Position numbers and translations under genes: made by a program
Part shown: positions 1-7,258 of the stretch, piece after piece
Numbering within the stretch: position 1 is the stretch's first letter
Layout: the number at the start of each line of letters is the position of its first letter
From: Desulfurococcales archaeon
Lineage (GTDB): Archaea; Thermoproteota; Thermoprotei_A; CAZTBM01; SZUA-1508
Reading direction: 5' to 3'
Length of the DNA: 11,157 nucleotides
Assembly: GCA_015661855.1 (NCBI GenBank)
Contig: DQVH01000072.1
Coordinates: 1-11,157, forward strand
Notes under the pieces: model-generated
What the model saw: the letters and a program-made list of their open reading frames with translations, nothing else
Databases searched by the model: none
Told to the model about the DNA's origin: nothing

Positions 1-50
1 CTAATAGTAGACTTAATCATATCAACTAGACTACTACGTTTAAACAGCAC
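1..50 (-). CDS. 5' end of an unidentified gene, cut by the left edge
   Basis: A minus-strand reading frame opens with GTG at 50-48 and stays open to the edge, giving only 16 residues (MLFKRSSLVDMIKSTI). The gene is inferred from its start region. A GGGAG Shine-Dalgarno (61-57) sits six bases before the GTG, and a TATTTTA element (94-88) is centred about 41 bases upstream. The ykgJ and thiI starts chosen here show the same spacing. An in-frame ATG at 20-18 is an alternative start without a visible SD. The fragment is too short to assign a family. It lies downstream of the YkgJ gene on the same strand but has its own promoter-like element, so it need not be in the same operon. Confidence 0.4.
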   Translation of the reverse strand, partial: MLFKRSSLVDMIKSTI

Positions 51-87
51 TAAACTCTCCCGTAAACTACATGTTACTATTCCAGAC

Positions 88-94
88 TAAAATA
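88..94 (-). promoter_or_regulatory. Candidate TATA box for the left-edge gene
   Basis: On the minus strand the element reads TATTTTA, about 41 bases before the GTG at 50. Transcription starting about 25 bases downstream would give a short leader carrying the GGGAG SD. It is called by position and AT content only. Confidence 0.35.
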
Positions 95-145
95 GGTTAA
101 GTTTGAAGTTTAAGTACATACTAAGCATTATTGAACCATAAGAGT

Positions 146-571
146 TCATATTTTGAGTTTATACACCTCCATTACTAGTCTTCTTAGTAGTGGTATATAC
201 CTTCTAATGAGCTTTTCATCTATACTTCTACTTTTAGGACACTCTGAATCCACTATTACACGTCTACTATCTAAACTGTAGACTAGTGGGTATAGTCTAC
301 AGCCTAACGGCCTATACTTGTATATTCTACACATTCCAGTTTCTGGGTCTAGGAATACACAGTGTCCATTAACGTTTTTTAAGTGTGGTATACCGTTACG
401 GTATACTGTAAAGTAGTTTTCTTTAAATCCTAAACGTTTAATTCTATCTATATCGCTTCTTGTTAATGGCATTTCAGTATTGTAGCAGCATTTACCACAG
501 TATCTACCGTTAACTCTACAGTCTACTGGGAGTACCCAGAGGTCTAGCTCTCTACGTTTATACTTTTTCAA
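146..571 (-). CDS. YkgJ-type cysteine-cluster protein (putative zinc/iron-binding)
   Basis: This 141-residue protein has the eight-cysteine pattern of the YkgJ/CxxCxxCC family: C18, CGKCC at 25-29, C71, C81, C91 and C111, with the typical CRIYKYRPLGCRLYP segment around 81-95. Members are thought to bind Zn or an Fe-S cluster; the biochemical role is mostly unknown, so none is assigned. I chose the TTG at 571 because a GGGAG SD (583-579) precedes it by seven bases and a TATATA box lies at 611-616. Longer versions starting at ATG 610 or 673 put that TATA box at or inside the start, and the added residues do not match the family. It is transcribed divergently from thiI. The family is well supported; the start is less certain. 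Confidence 0.8.
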   Translation of the reverse strand: MKKYKRRELDLWVLPVDCRVNGRYCGKCCYNTEMPLTRSDIDRIKRLGFKENYFTVYRNGIPHLKNVNGHCVFLDPETGMCRIYKYRPLGCRLYPLVYSLDSRRVIVDSECPKSRSIDEKLIRRYIPLLRRLVMEVYKLKI

Positions 572-610
572 CTGTAGACTCCCAGTAAACCATACTAGAA
601 GATTAAACAT

Positions 611-616
611 TATATA
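611..616. promoter_or_regulatory. Palindromic TATA box, possibly shared by ykgJ-like gene and thiI
   Basis: TATATA is centred about 42 bases before the TTG at 571 (minus) and about 40 bases before the GTG at 654 (plus). Both starts have an SD in between: GGGAG at 583-579 and GGGAAG at 642-647. No second convincing TATA element is visible in the gap, so one TBP site may serve both directions. Confidence 0.4.
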
Positions 617-653
617 CTTGTCTAGTTGTGAGTGTTGTATTGGGAAGTGTGTT

Positions 654-2114
654 GTGTTTACACCAGTATACATTGTTAGATTGTCTAGTGAGATTACGTT
701 AAAGTCTGAGAGGACTAGACCTAGGTTTGAGAGAACTCTACTTAGGAATATTGATTACGCTCTTAGAAGGCATGGTGTTAGAGGTTACAGAGTTAGAGTT
801 GTACCTGGTAGGATATTCATTTATGGAGCTACTGGTATTGAGAGGATACTAACTAGGGTTTTCGGTGTACATAGTGTTTCACCAGCTGTTGAATGCTCCT
901 TTAACAGTCTAGAGGATTTAGCGTCTAAAGCTGAAGAGTACTTTAGAGACTATGTTAAGGGTAGAACTTTTGCTGTTAGACCGCACAGATTTGGTAAACA
1001 CGATTTCACAAGTATTGATATTGCTAGAGTTGTTGGGTCAAAACTTAAACCATATAGTAGAGGTGTTGACTTAGAGAATCCAGAAGTTGAAGTATATGTT
1101 GAGGTTAGAGGTGGTAAAGCATACTTCTTTAAGGAGATTATTAAGGGCCCTATGGGTTTACCTATAGGTACTAATGGTTACGTTTTAGCATTAGTTTCTG
1201 GAGGTTTCGATTCACCAGTTGCAGTATGGTATACTTGGAAGCGTGGTGTAAGAGTTGACATAGTACACTTCGATTTAGCTGGTTTAGAGCAGGTATACTA
1301 CGCTCTAAGAGTTATAAAGAAGCTTATTGATGAGTGGTGTTACGGGTATGAACCTAAAATTATAATAGTTGATTTCAAACGTATTGTTAAATTAATTCTT
1401 GAAAGGGTTAGAGAGGATCTTAAACAGATTGTTCTGAAGAGGCTTATGTACCGTGCTGCATCAATACTTGCTGATAAACTTGGAGCTGAAGCTATAGTTA
1501 CAGGTGAATCACTAGGCCAAGTATCATCACAAACCCTTAGGAGTCTATGGGTTTCAGAAAAGCCATCAAAATATGTTATTCTAAGACCACTACTAGGATT
1601 CGATAAGGAGGAGATAATTAGTAAGTCTAGGGAGTTAGGTTTATACGAGCTGTCATCAAGTGTTAAAGAGTTTTGTGCACTAGTTAGAGGAGCCACTGCT
1701 ACATGGCCTAAACCTGAAGATGTTGATGAGGAGGAGGCTAAAATACCTTTAGATGAAGTTTTAGAGGCAGTTAGTAACGCTAAAGTCTATAAGGCTTCAG
1801 AAATAGACTTAGAGAAAATGCTACCATGGGGTAGTCTTGAAATAGACTTTATACCTGAAAACACAATACTAATAGATGCTAGATCTAGAAGAGATTATGA
1901 GAAGTGGCATCCTAAAGGTGCAATACACATAGACGATGTAGACTTCGATAAACTAGATAGAAACAAGGTGATAATAGTATACTGTGATAGAGGGGTTATC
2001 AGCCTAGTATTAGCTAAACAACTTAGAAGTAAAGGTTTTAAAGCATTCAGTCTTAGAGGTGGTGTTGAAAGACTAAAATCATGTCCACTAGTATCCACTC
2101 ATACACTACAGTAG
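654..2114 (+). CDS. thiI: tRNA 4-thiouridine(8) synthetase ThiI with C-terminal rhodanese domain
   Basis: The enzyme adenylates U8 of tRNA and transfers persulfide sulfur to make 4-thiouridine; in bacteria it also supplies sulfur for the thiazole of thiamine. The 486-residue protein has an N-terminal ferredoxin-like region (VYIVRLSSEITLKS near residue 5), a THUMP domain (about 55-165), an ATP-pyrophosphatase PP-loop SGGFDSP at 182-188, and a rhodanese domain (about 395-486) with the sulfur-carrying cysteine in VYCDRG (C444). C341, in KEFCALV, sits where E. coli has C344, the partner of rhodanese C456, so the two-cysteine chemistry looks intact. I chose GTG 654 because ThiI proteins begin just before the VRLSxEITLKS segment and GGGAAG lies six bases upstream. 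The TTG at 618 would add a cysteine-rich stretch unlike the family. Many archaeal ThiI proteins lack the rhodanese domain. Confidence 0.93.
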   Translation: MFTPVYIVRLSSEITLKSERTRPRFERTLLRNIDYALRRHGVRGYRVRVVPGRIFIYGATGIERILTRVFGVHSVSPAVECSFNSLEDLASKAEEYFRDYVKGRTFAVRPHRFGKHDFTSIDIARVVGSKLKPYSRGVDLENPEVEVYVEVRGGKAYFFKEIIKGPMGLPIGTNGYVLALVSGGFDSPVAVWYTWKRGVRVDIVHFDLAGLEQVYYALRVIKKLIDEWCYGYEPKIIIVDFKRIVKLILERVREDLKQIVLKRLMYRAASILADKLGAEAIVTGESLGQVSSQTLRSLWVSEKPSKYVILRPLLGFDKEEIISKSRELGLYELSSSVKEFCALVRGATATWPKPEDVDEEEAKIPLDEVLEAVSNAKVYKASEIDLEKMLPWGSLEIDFIPENTILIDARSRRDYEKWHPKGAIHIDDVDFDKLDRNKVIIVYCDRGVISLVLAKQLRSKGFKAFSLRGGVERLKSCPLVSTHTLQ

Positions 2115-2128
2115 TAGAGTAAATAGAG

Positions 2129-2147
2129 TTAATTTAAAATAAATTAA
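2129..2147. terminator. AT-only inverted repeat between convergent genes
   Basis: TTAATTTA-AAA-TAAATTAA is a perfect 8-bp inverted repeat with a 3-base loop. It lies between the thiI stop and the stop codon of the RHH gene, which it overlaps. It could assist termination in both directions, but it has no GC stem and no long T run, so the call is weak. Confidence 0.3.
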
Positions 2148-2368
2148 TGTAGAATCCTCCTTCTCGCATACTTTGTTGGAGCTCTTGAAGGTTTAGGTGT
2201 CTGCTTTAACTCCCCCTTAGATCCCTCTAGAATCTTCCTTCTATAAAGCTCTTCAACTCTAGCTTGAAGGAATCTACGTATCTCCTCACTCCAGTTAACC
2301 TCCCCTCTCAACATATCCATTTTCTCCTTAAGATCGCGTGGTATACGAACGCTAATAACAACACTCAT
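2144..2368 (-). CDS. Ribbon-helix-helix DNA-binding protein (VapB/CopG-like), orphan
   Basis: A 74-residue protein with a classic RHH fold: strand residues 2-9 (SVVISVRI), helix A about 10-20 (PRDLKEKMDML) and helix B about 27-45 (NWSEEIRRFLQARVEELY). The VNWSEEIRRF segment is typical of crenarchaeal VapB-type antitoxins. The C-terminal 25 residues, where an antitoxin usually binds its toxin, are basic and proline-containing here (TPKPSRAPTKYARRR) rather than acidic and hydrophobic. No VapC/PIN gene lies on either side: thiI converges from the left and a non-coding gap is on the right. It is therefore either an orphan antitoxin or a stand-alone autoregulator. I chose ATG 2368 because an AGGGTGA SD lies five bases upstream; GTG 2377 would place the SD inside the gene. 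Likely a dimer binding repeats near its own promoter. Confidence 0.8.
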   Translation of the reverse strand: MSVVISVRIPRDLKEKMDMLRGEVNWSEEIRRFLQARVEELYRRKILEGSKGELKQTPKPSRAPTKYARRRILH

Positions 2369-2400
2369 AGCGTTCACCCTATCTGAAATCTAACTATAAT

Positions 2401-2428
2401 ATTGTACACTTTAAAAATAATTGTATAC
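2401..2428 (-). promoter_or_regulatory. RHH gene promoter with direct repeats flanking the TATA box
   Basis: The minus-strand TATA-like TTTTTAAA (within 2410-2418) is about 46 bases before the ATG at 2368. On the plus strand it is bracketed by the direct repeats ATTGTACAC (2401-2409) and ATTGTATAC (2420-2428), which differ at one base and are 19 bp apart, close to two helical turns. This layout suits an RHH dimer-of-dimers operator that would occlude TBP. Autoregulation is inference. Confidence 0.4.
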
Positions 2429-2576
2429 CTTAATACATGGCATTATATACTACGGGTAGCTACAGGTAGTCTAGTGTATACTGTAAGGGTTTAATGTCTA
2501 ACTCTTAGCCTCACAGCTTTAACCTAATGTGCTTACATATTTATCAAAGGTTATTAGTTTAGCTTATGTGGTTATC

Positions 2577-2582
2577 TTTATA
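2577..2582 (+). promoter_or_regulatory. Candidate TATA box of the mre11-nurA-herA-rad50 operon
   Basis: TTTATA matches the crenarchaeal box A and is the best plus-strand element before mre11. A second candidate, ATATAT, is centred near 2600. The first would start transcripts near 2605, the second near 2626. Either leaves the GAGGTG at 2634-2639 in the leader if translation begins at 2647. Confidence 0.45.
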
Positions 2583-2631
2583 TCTTTGGGTAACACCATA
2601 TATGATGTGATTGGTTAGTGTATACTCTAAT

Positions 2632-3912
2632 GTGAGGTGTTGGGTACTGCTATTCATTCATACAGCTGATATTCATGTTGGTGCATTCCCACATAGTGTA
2701 CTTAGGGAGGCATGTATTGAAGCTTTCAAGAGGATATCTGAGATAGTGTTAAGTGAGAATGTTAAAACAGTTGTTATTGCAGGTGACCTATTTGAATCTT
2801 CTAGACCCAGCTATGAACTAGTAGTTAAAGTTGTAAGAATTCTTAAGGAGCTTAAAAGTAATGGTGTTAGAGTAATAGCTACACCTGGATCCCATGATGT
2901 AACATTTAAAGGTTATGGTACACTAACACTACTAAGTGAAGTAGGATTAGTAACTATACCACCATTTGAGGAGAAAGATTTAACACTCATACTTAAACCA
3001 GTTGAAGTTGATGGTGTAAAATTCTATGGTCTTCCAGGGTTTAAAGGTGGTAAAGAGATTGAATATCTTGAGAGAAAACGTATCGTATATAGGGATTTCA
3101 GTGAAAACGATATCAACGTTCTAGTAGCACATACAAGTCTGGAAATCCCAGGCTACAATATTACAGATATTAGTAAGAAGTATTCAGCTATAAAGCTTTC
3201 AAAAGATGCATATAGAGCACTATTAAACTTTAGATATGTAGCTTTAGGCCACATACACTTTCCAGTCCCCATTGAATTAGAGTTTAAATCTACACTAGCC
3301 TATCCTGGAGCCCCAATAGGTAGAGATGCTAATGATATTATTGAGACTTTTAAGCTTAGAAATACGTTCAATAGTGATAGGAGAGTACTCTTAGTTGATG
3401 TTTCTACTAGTCCACCTAAAGTTAAAGCTTTACTAGATGATTTCGGTTTAGATGTTGACATACTCACTGTAGACAGTATCTCAAATATTATAAGGGATGT
3501 CATGTTAAAACTTAACGATATGCATGGTAAGTATAAGTGTCTCATAGTGTATACTGGTAGAGTTAGCTTTGACCAGTTTGAGAAGTTGAGGAAACACCTT
3601 AACGAACTAGCTAGAAAACATAACGTATGGATACATGTAGTTCATAGCACTGTTGAGGAAGATGATACACTAAGTCTACTCGAAGGGTTTAAGGTAGATC
3701 TTTCAAATATTGAGGCTTTAGAGAGGGAGGCTATAAGGAGTATTGTTAGAAAGCTTGGAATAAGTGTTGACGAGGAGAAACTACTAAAACTAATTAACAT
3801 TCTTGGTAGAGAGTATCCTGAAGGATCTAAGAAGTACGAGTTTGATGAGGAGGTTGTAGAGGAGGCAGTCAAAGTACTAAATGAAATACTGTTTAAGGGT
3901 GGAGGAGAGTGA
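2632..3912 (+). CDS. mre11: Mre11 DNA double-strand-break nuclease
   Basis: Mn-dependent 3'-5' exonuclease and endonuclease that works with Rad50 to process DNA ends. The calcineurin-like phosphoesterase motifs are present in order (numbered from GTG 2632): HTADIH 10-15, GDLFE 51-55, GSHD 86-89, the VAHTS histidine H167, and GHIH 206-209. The C-terminal third carries the capping region and a helical tail expected to contact the base of the Rad50 coiled coil. Motif III reads GSHD where many family members have GNHD. The start is uncertain. TTG 2611 and GTG 2632 are standard codons without a good SD. A CTG at 2647 lies six bases after GAGGTG and would give MLFIHTADIH, exactly the usual Mre11 N-terminus. 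This is the first gene of the operon, and its TGA overlaps the nurA GTG. Confidence 0.93.
   Translation: MRCWVLLFIHTADIHVGAFPHSVLREACIEAFKRISEIVLSENVKTVVIAGDLFESSRPSYELVVKVVRILKELKSNGVRVIATPGSHDVTFKGYGTLTLLSEVGLVTIPPFEEKDLTLILKPVEVDGVKFYGLPGFKGGKEIEYLERKRIVYRDFSENDINVLVAHTSLEIPGYNITDISKKYSAIKLSKDAYRALLNFRYVALGHIHFPVPIELEFKSTLAYPGAPIGRDANDIIETFKLRNTFNSDRRVLLVDVSTSPPKVKALLDDFGLDVDILTVDSISNIIRDVMLKLNDMHGKYKCLIVYTGRVSFDQFEKLRKHLNELARKHNVWIHVVHSTVEEDDTLSLLEGFKVDLSNIEALEREAIRSIVRKLGISVDEEKLLKLINILGREYPEGSKKYEFDEEVVEEAVKVLNEILFKGGGE
2634..2639 (+). promoter_or_regulatory. Strong Shine-Dalgarno GAGGTG pointing to a CTG start of mre11
   Basis: GAGGTG is a six-base match to the archaeal anti-SD. Its spacing of seven bases ends at CTG 2647, in frame with mre11. 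It lies downstream of the conventional TTG 2611 and overlaps GTG 2632, so it cannot serve either of those. Confidence 0.4.
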
Positions 3913-5264
3913 GTAGTCTAGTAAAAGTTGTTAGTGATATACTAAGTAGTATAGCTCAATCAGTAATTGATGTATCTAAAGACCATCTTACAGCATTAAT
4001 TGATGAAGCGTATAAAACATACTATAGGGTTAACAGGTTTAGCAACCCCAAATACTCAATTATAGCATTTACTGATGCAGGAGTATACCCACTAGATTTC
4101 GATGTAGCATCCCTACTATACATACAGATAGGTTCACTTATTAGGGTTGGTAGTAGCCTTAAAAGTATACACTATATCCCCCAGTTTAGAGATGGAAACT
4201 ACCCTCCCATTGAGAGAATACTACTATCAGTAACTAGGAGGAGGAGAATTGAAGGTGATAGAGAGGTATACGTGTTTGATGTTGAAGTTAGAACTCCAGA
4301 GAGAAAGTCTATACTATTTGGTGACTATGAGGGTGCTATTAGTGCTTCACGTAGGATAACTAGAACACTAGACTATATAGGCTTAAGAGTTGAGTATAAA
4401 AGTTCATCAATGTACTGGAAGCTTACAAAGTATATTGAGGGGTTAATTGAGCTAGCCTATAGTATAAGAATACTACAGTACTCTAATGATGTAAGTAGAG
4501 TAGTTGTTGATGGAACACTTGTTAGATGGCTTAGACCGGGTAGGGGTAGAGTGAGTTTTGAGGGTAGAGGTGATGGAGTAGACATATTAGCTGCAATACT
4601 TGATGAGAGTGTAGGTGTAGTTAAAAAGTACCTTCTAAACAGTATTACTGGCCTCTCTAAGACAACAAGTTTTACAACAATATCCAGGAGTATGAGTATC
4701 TTCAGAAACCACATAGAACCAGGTAAAAAACTATACGAGTACTATACTACAGTTAACACTCAAAACCTCAATAATCTAAGTAGACTATTGTTAATGGCTG
4801 AAATAAACGGGTTTGAGGGTAGCCCTAGAATATCGCATGAGGTAGTAGTATCCATAATTAAAAAGTTTAATACATGTGTTTACCCCTCACATGGAATTTG
4901 GGTTGCAAGATTCCCTATAACAATGGATGGTAGCCACATTATGGTGTTGGATGTCTACACTGATAAGCCAATAGTTAGCTACGATATTAAGGCTAATACT
5001 GGTATTGCTCAGGAGGTTAATAAGCGTGTTACTGAGAGTGTTAGTGAAATATTCTATGCTAAAAGTCCTATACCTGGTAGACCTCCAACAGGGCTTATGG
5101 AGCTTGATGAGCAGGTTAGAGTAACAAGTGAGGTAAGGAGGGATATTGAGAGCTACATGGTTGCAGCTGTATTGAGGGGTAGAGTTGCTGATGACTCTGT
5201 TAAGTGGAGTATTGTTCAGAATATACTTGGATCTTCGAGAATGAGGTTTGGCTATACAGGGTGA
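3909..5264 (+). CDS. nurA: NurA 5'-3' nuclease of the HerA-NurA resection complex
   Basis: NurA is an RNase H-like dimeric nuclease that binds the HerA hexamer and digests DNA threaded through it. In this 451-residue protein, visible family features include the first catalytic aspartate in FTDAG (D56, close to D58 of the Sulfolobus enzyme), a second DG motif VVVDGTLVRW (D201), a conserved LSKTT segment (249-253), and a C-terminal block around H343 (RFPITMDGSHIM) that probably holds the last metal-site residue. The GTG start overlaps the mre11 stop as GTGA, with GGAGG at 3901-3905 as SD, so it is translationally coupled. It is longer than typical NurA (roughly 330-400 residues); the extra length appears to be in the N-terminal half and the middle. 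Sequence similarity across NurA is low, so the call also leans on operon context. Confidence 0.9.
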   Translation: MSSLVKVVSDILSSIAQSVIDVSKDHLTALIDEAYKTYYRVNRFSNPKYSIIAFTDAGVYPLDFDVASLLYIQIGSLIRVGSSLKSIHYIPQFRDGNYPPIERILLSVTRRRRIEGDREVYVFDVEVRTPERKSILFGDYEGAISASRRITRTLDYIGLRVEYKSSSMYWKLTKYIEGLIELAYSIRILQYSNDVSRVVVDGTLVRWLRPGRGRVSFEGRGDGVDILAAILDESVGVVKKYLLNSITGLSKTTSFTTISRSMSIFRNHIEPGKKLYEYYTTVNTQNLNNLSRLLLMAEINGFEGSPRISHEVVVSIIKKFNTCVYPSHGIWVARFPITMDGSHIMVLDVYTDKPIVSYDIKANTGIAQEVNKRVTESVSEIFYAKSPIPGRPPTGLMELDEQVRVTSEVRRDIESYMVAAVLRGRVADDSVKWSIVQNILGSSRMRFGYTG

Positions 5265-5270
5265 ACTCTT

Positions 5271-7253
5271 ATGGGTAGACCTGTAGGTAGGGTTTACGAG
5301 TCCTCTATAAGTAGAGTTCTCATATCACTATATGAACACGCTAGTGTTAACGTTGGTGATGTATTATACGTTAAACAGGGTAGTGACAGATATCTACTAT
5401 TACACGTAGACGATGTAGTATCTAAACTACCTAGTGGTGCTAGTCGAACACTAAGTCTACTACCTGAAAGTGTTGAGCCTAGTGGTGCAGTAATAGAGAC
5501 TGCTAGAGAGAGAGTAGCAGTTACAACACCAACACTTACTATAGTTAGAGAGTCTAATGGTGAGGTTAGTGTAGTTAGAGCTACAACACCACCAAGAGTT
5601 AATGAGCAAACGTATCTACTCGAAAACGGTGATCCAGAATCTCAAGAGATAATGTTAATGTTTAGTCATGGTATATCTTGGGAGCGTAATGGGCAGCTCA
5701 TACCCCTAGGTATACTTAGGAGTGGTACAGCTACAAGTAGGAGTGATAGGGAGAGAAAGTACTTTAAGGATGCAAGAGTCCAAGTAGACCTTGAAACACT
5801 AATACCAAAGCATATTCTCGTTTCTGGACAGACTGGTGCAGGTAAAACAACTAGTATTATGGGGCTTATGGTTAACTGGGCTTTCAACGCAAAGAAGCCT
5901 ATAAGCTGGCTAGTAATCGATAGGCATGGAGAGTATAGTAGGTTCTCTGGAGGGTATCGTGAGGAGTTTCTAGATAAACTAGTTAAAGCACTTGAAGCAA
6001 ACAGCTCTCCAGATTTAAGTGATATAGGAGTTTACGTCTACAATTTAACACCTAAGGGTTCGGGTGAGAGTAGATACGGTAGACTAGTTGTTAAACATAC
6101 CCAAATTAATGTTGGTAGTTTAAGTTTAGACGATATAGCTATGGCTTTAGAGCTTAGTGATGAAGAGGCCTCATGGCTTGAAATAATACTCGAAACTCTA
6201 GAGAATATTGTACTAGCTAGCGATATGGATGATAGGCTGAAACAACTATTTCAGAGGAGGGGTGAAAGTCTTAGTGGACACCTTCTACCACTACTAGTAG
6301 CGGTTGTCGATAACGTGTGTAACTATGAGGGTATTGGTGAGAGAGAGAAGAAGGGTGTTTATAGAGAGTTTGTATCTCAAGGAATATACATTAACAGGCT
6401 TAGAGCGTGGAGGAATAGAATAGTATCACTACTAAACCTAACACCTAGAAAGATAACAGTAAACTCATCAACTATAACGATACTAGATGATAGTAACAGT
6501 ATATTTAGGGTAAGTGAAGTATTCAAGGATAAACATGCTCTAAGAGAACTCCTAGAATACATAGTGACAAGTAAAGCTATTGATTTTAGATATAGACAGT
6601 CTCTAACAAAGTATAAATGGTATGGAATTGATGTGTCTAGAGAGACTGTTACACAGTTGGAGAGAGGTATAGATGTAAACGAGATTGTAGAGCAGCTTGA
6701 GAAGGGTAATATAGTTATACTTAATGTGTCATCAGCATCATCATATCAAGCTGATACACTAGTATTAAATACTGTTAGACGTATTCTAACTGAGAGAATG
6801 AAGCTACCACCAGATGAGGCTAGGAGAAGGAAAGCTATAGTTATAGTCTCTGAAGAGGCACCACTATACCTATCACCAGAGAAGGTTAAGAGCCCTAGAA
6901 ATGCTTTCGCTAGAGTAGCTAGAGAGGGTAGAAAATTCAATGTAGGATTGATAGCTATAACACAGCTAGCTACAATGATTGAGAGACAGCTACTAGCAAA
7001 CATGAATACACTAATAATACTTAGAACAAAGTATAGAGCTGATATAGACTACTTCTCATCTATAGGTGTACCTGCAGATGAAATACCTAGACTTAACGAT
7101 AGAGAGGGATACCTATATACACCAGATGTTAAAGTTAGAGAGCCAATACCAGTATACTTTCCGGGATGGTTTGAAGTTGAACTAGAGAGTAAGAGTTCAG
7201 AGAGAGCTCCTGAAAGTTTCGAGGAGTTCGCTAGAATGATTAGGGGTGTTTAG
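5271..7253 (+). CDS. herA: HerA hexameric DNA translocase/bipolar helicase
   Basis: HerA is a FtsK/VirB4-class ring ATPase that pumps duplex DNA into NurA during end resection. The N-terminal 150 or so residues form the HAS-barrel that docks NurA. They are followed by Walker A GQTGAGKT (186-193), the HerA motif IDRHGEY (D217-Y222), a helical insert (about 275-490), Walker B IVIVSEEAP (E528-E529), a sensor segment AITQLAT, and the LRTKYRADIDYF block with arginines suited to an arginine finger. The C-terminal 40 residues would form the brace typical of HerA. At 660 residues it is longer than the roughly 500-600 usual for the family, mostly through the all-helical insert. The start at ATG 5271 follows an AGGGTGA SD (5258-5264) that includes the nurA stop, so the two partner proteins are made together. 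Confidence 0.95.
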   Translation: MGRPVGRVYESSISRVLISLYEHASVNVGDVLYVKQGSDRYLLLHVDDVVSKLPSGASRTLSLLPESVEPSGAVIETARERVAVTTPTLTIVRESNGEVSVVRATTPPRVNEQTYLLENGDPESQEIMLMFSHGISWERNGQLIPLGILRSGTATSRSDRERKYFKDARVQVDLETLIPKHILVSGQTGAGKTTSIMGLMVNWAFNAKKPISWLVIDRHGEYSRFSGGYREEFLDKLVKALEANSSPDLSDIGVYVYNLTPKGSGESRYGRLVVKHTQINVGSLSLDDIAMALELSDEEASWLEIILETLENIVLASDMDDRLKQLFQRRGESLSGHLLPLLVAVVDNVCNYEGIGEREKKGVYREFVSQGIYINRLRAWRNRIVSLLNLTPRKITVNSSTITILDDSNSIFRVSEVFKDKHALRELLEYIVTSKAIDFRYRQSLTKYKWYGIDVSRETVTQLERGIDVNEIVEQLEKGNIVILNVSSASSYQADTLVLNTVRRILTERMKLPPDEARRRKAIVIVSEEAPLYLSPEKVKSPRNAFARVAREGRKFNVGLIAITQLATMIERQLLANMNTLIILRTKYRADIDYFSSIGVPADEIPRLNDREGYLYTPDVKVREPIPVYFPGWFEVELESKSSERAPESFEEFARMIRGV

Positions 7254-7258
7254 GTGTC

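Noticed and set aside
618..653. Longer thiI start at TTG 618
   Set aside because: It adds a cysteine-rich stretch unlike any ThiI N-terminus and would begin two bases past the likely TATA box; GTG 654 has an SD and fits the family.
572..673. Longer start (ATG 610 or 673) of the YkgJ-like gene
   Set aside because: These starts overlap the thiI leader and the TATA element; TTG 571 has GGGAG at good spacing.
2429..2610. tRNA or other structured RNA in the gap before mre11
   Set aside because: I found no T-loop consensus, no acceptor-stem pairing and no C/D or K-turn pattern.
2378..2610. VapC/PIN toxin partner for the RHH gene
   Set aside because: No PIN-like reading frame exists on either strand beside the gene, so a toxin-antitoxin pair is not supported in this window.
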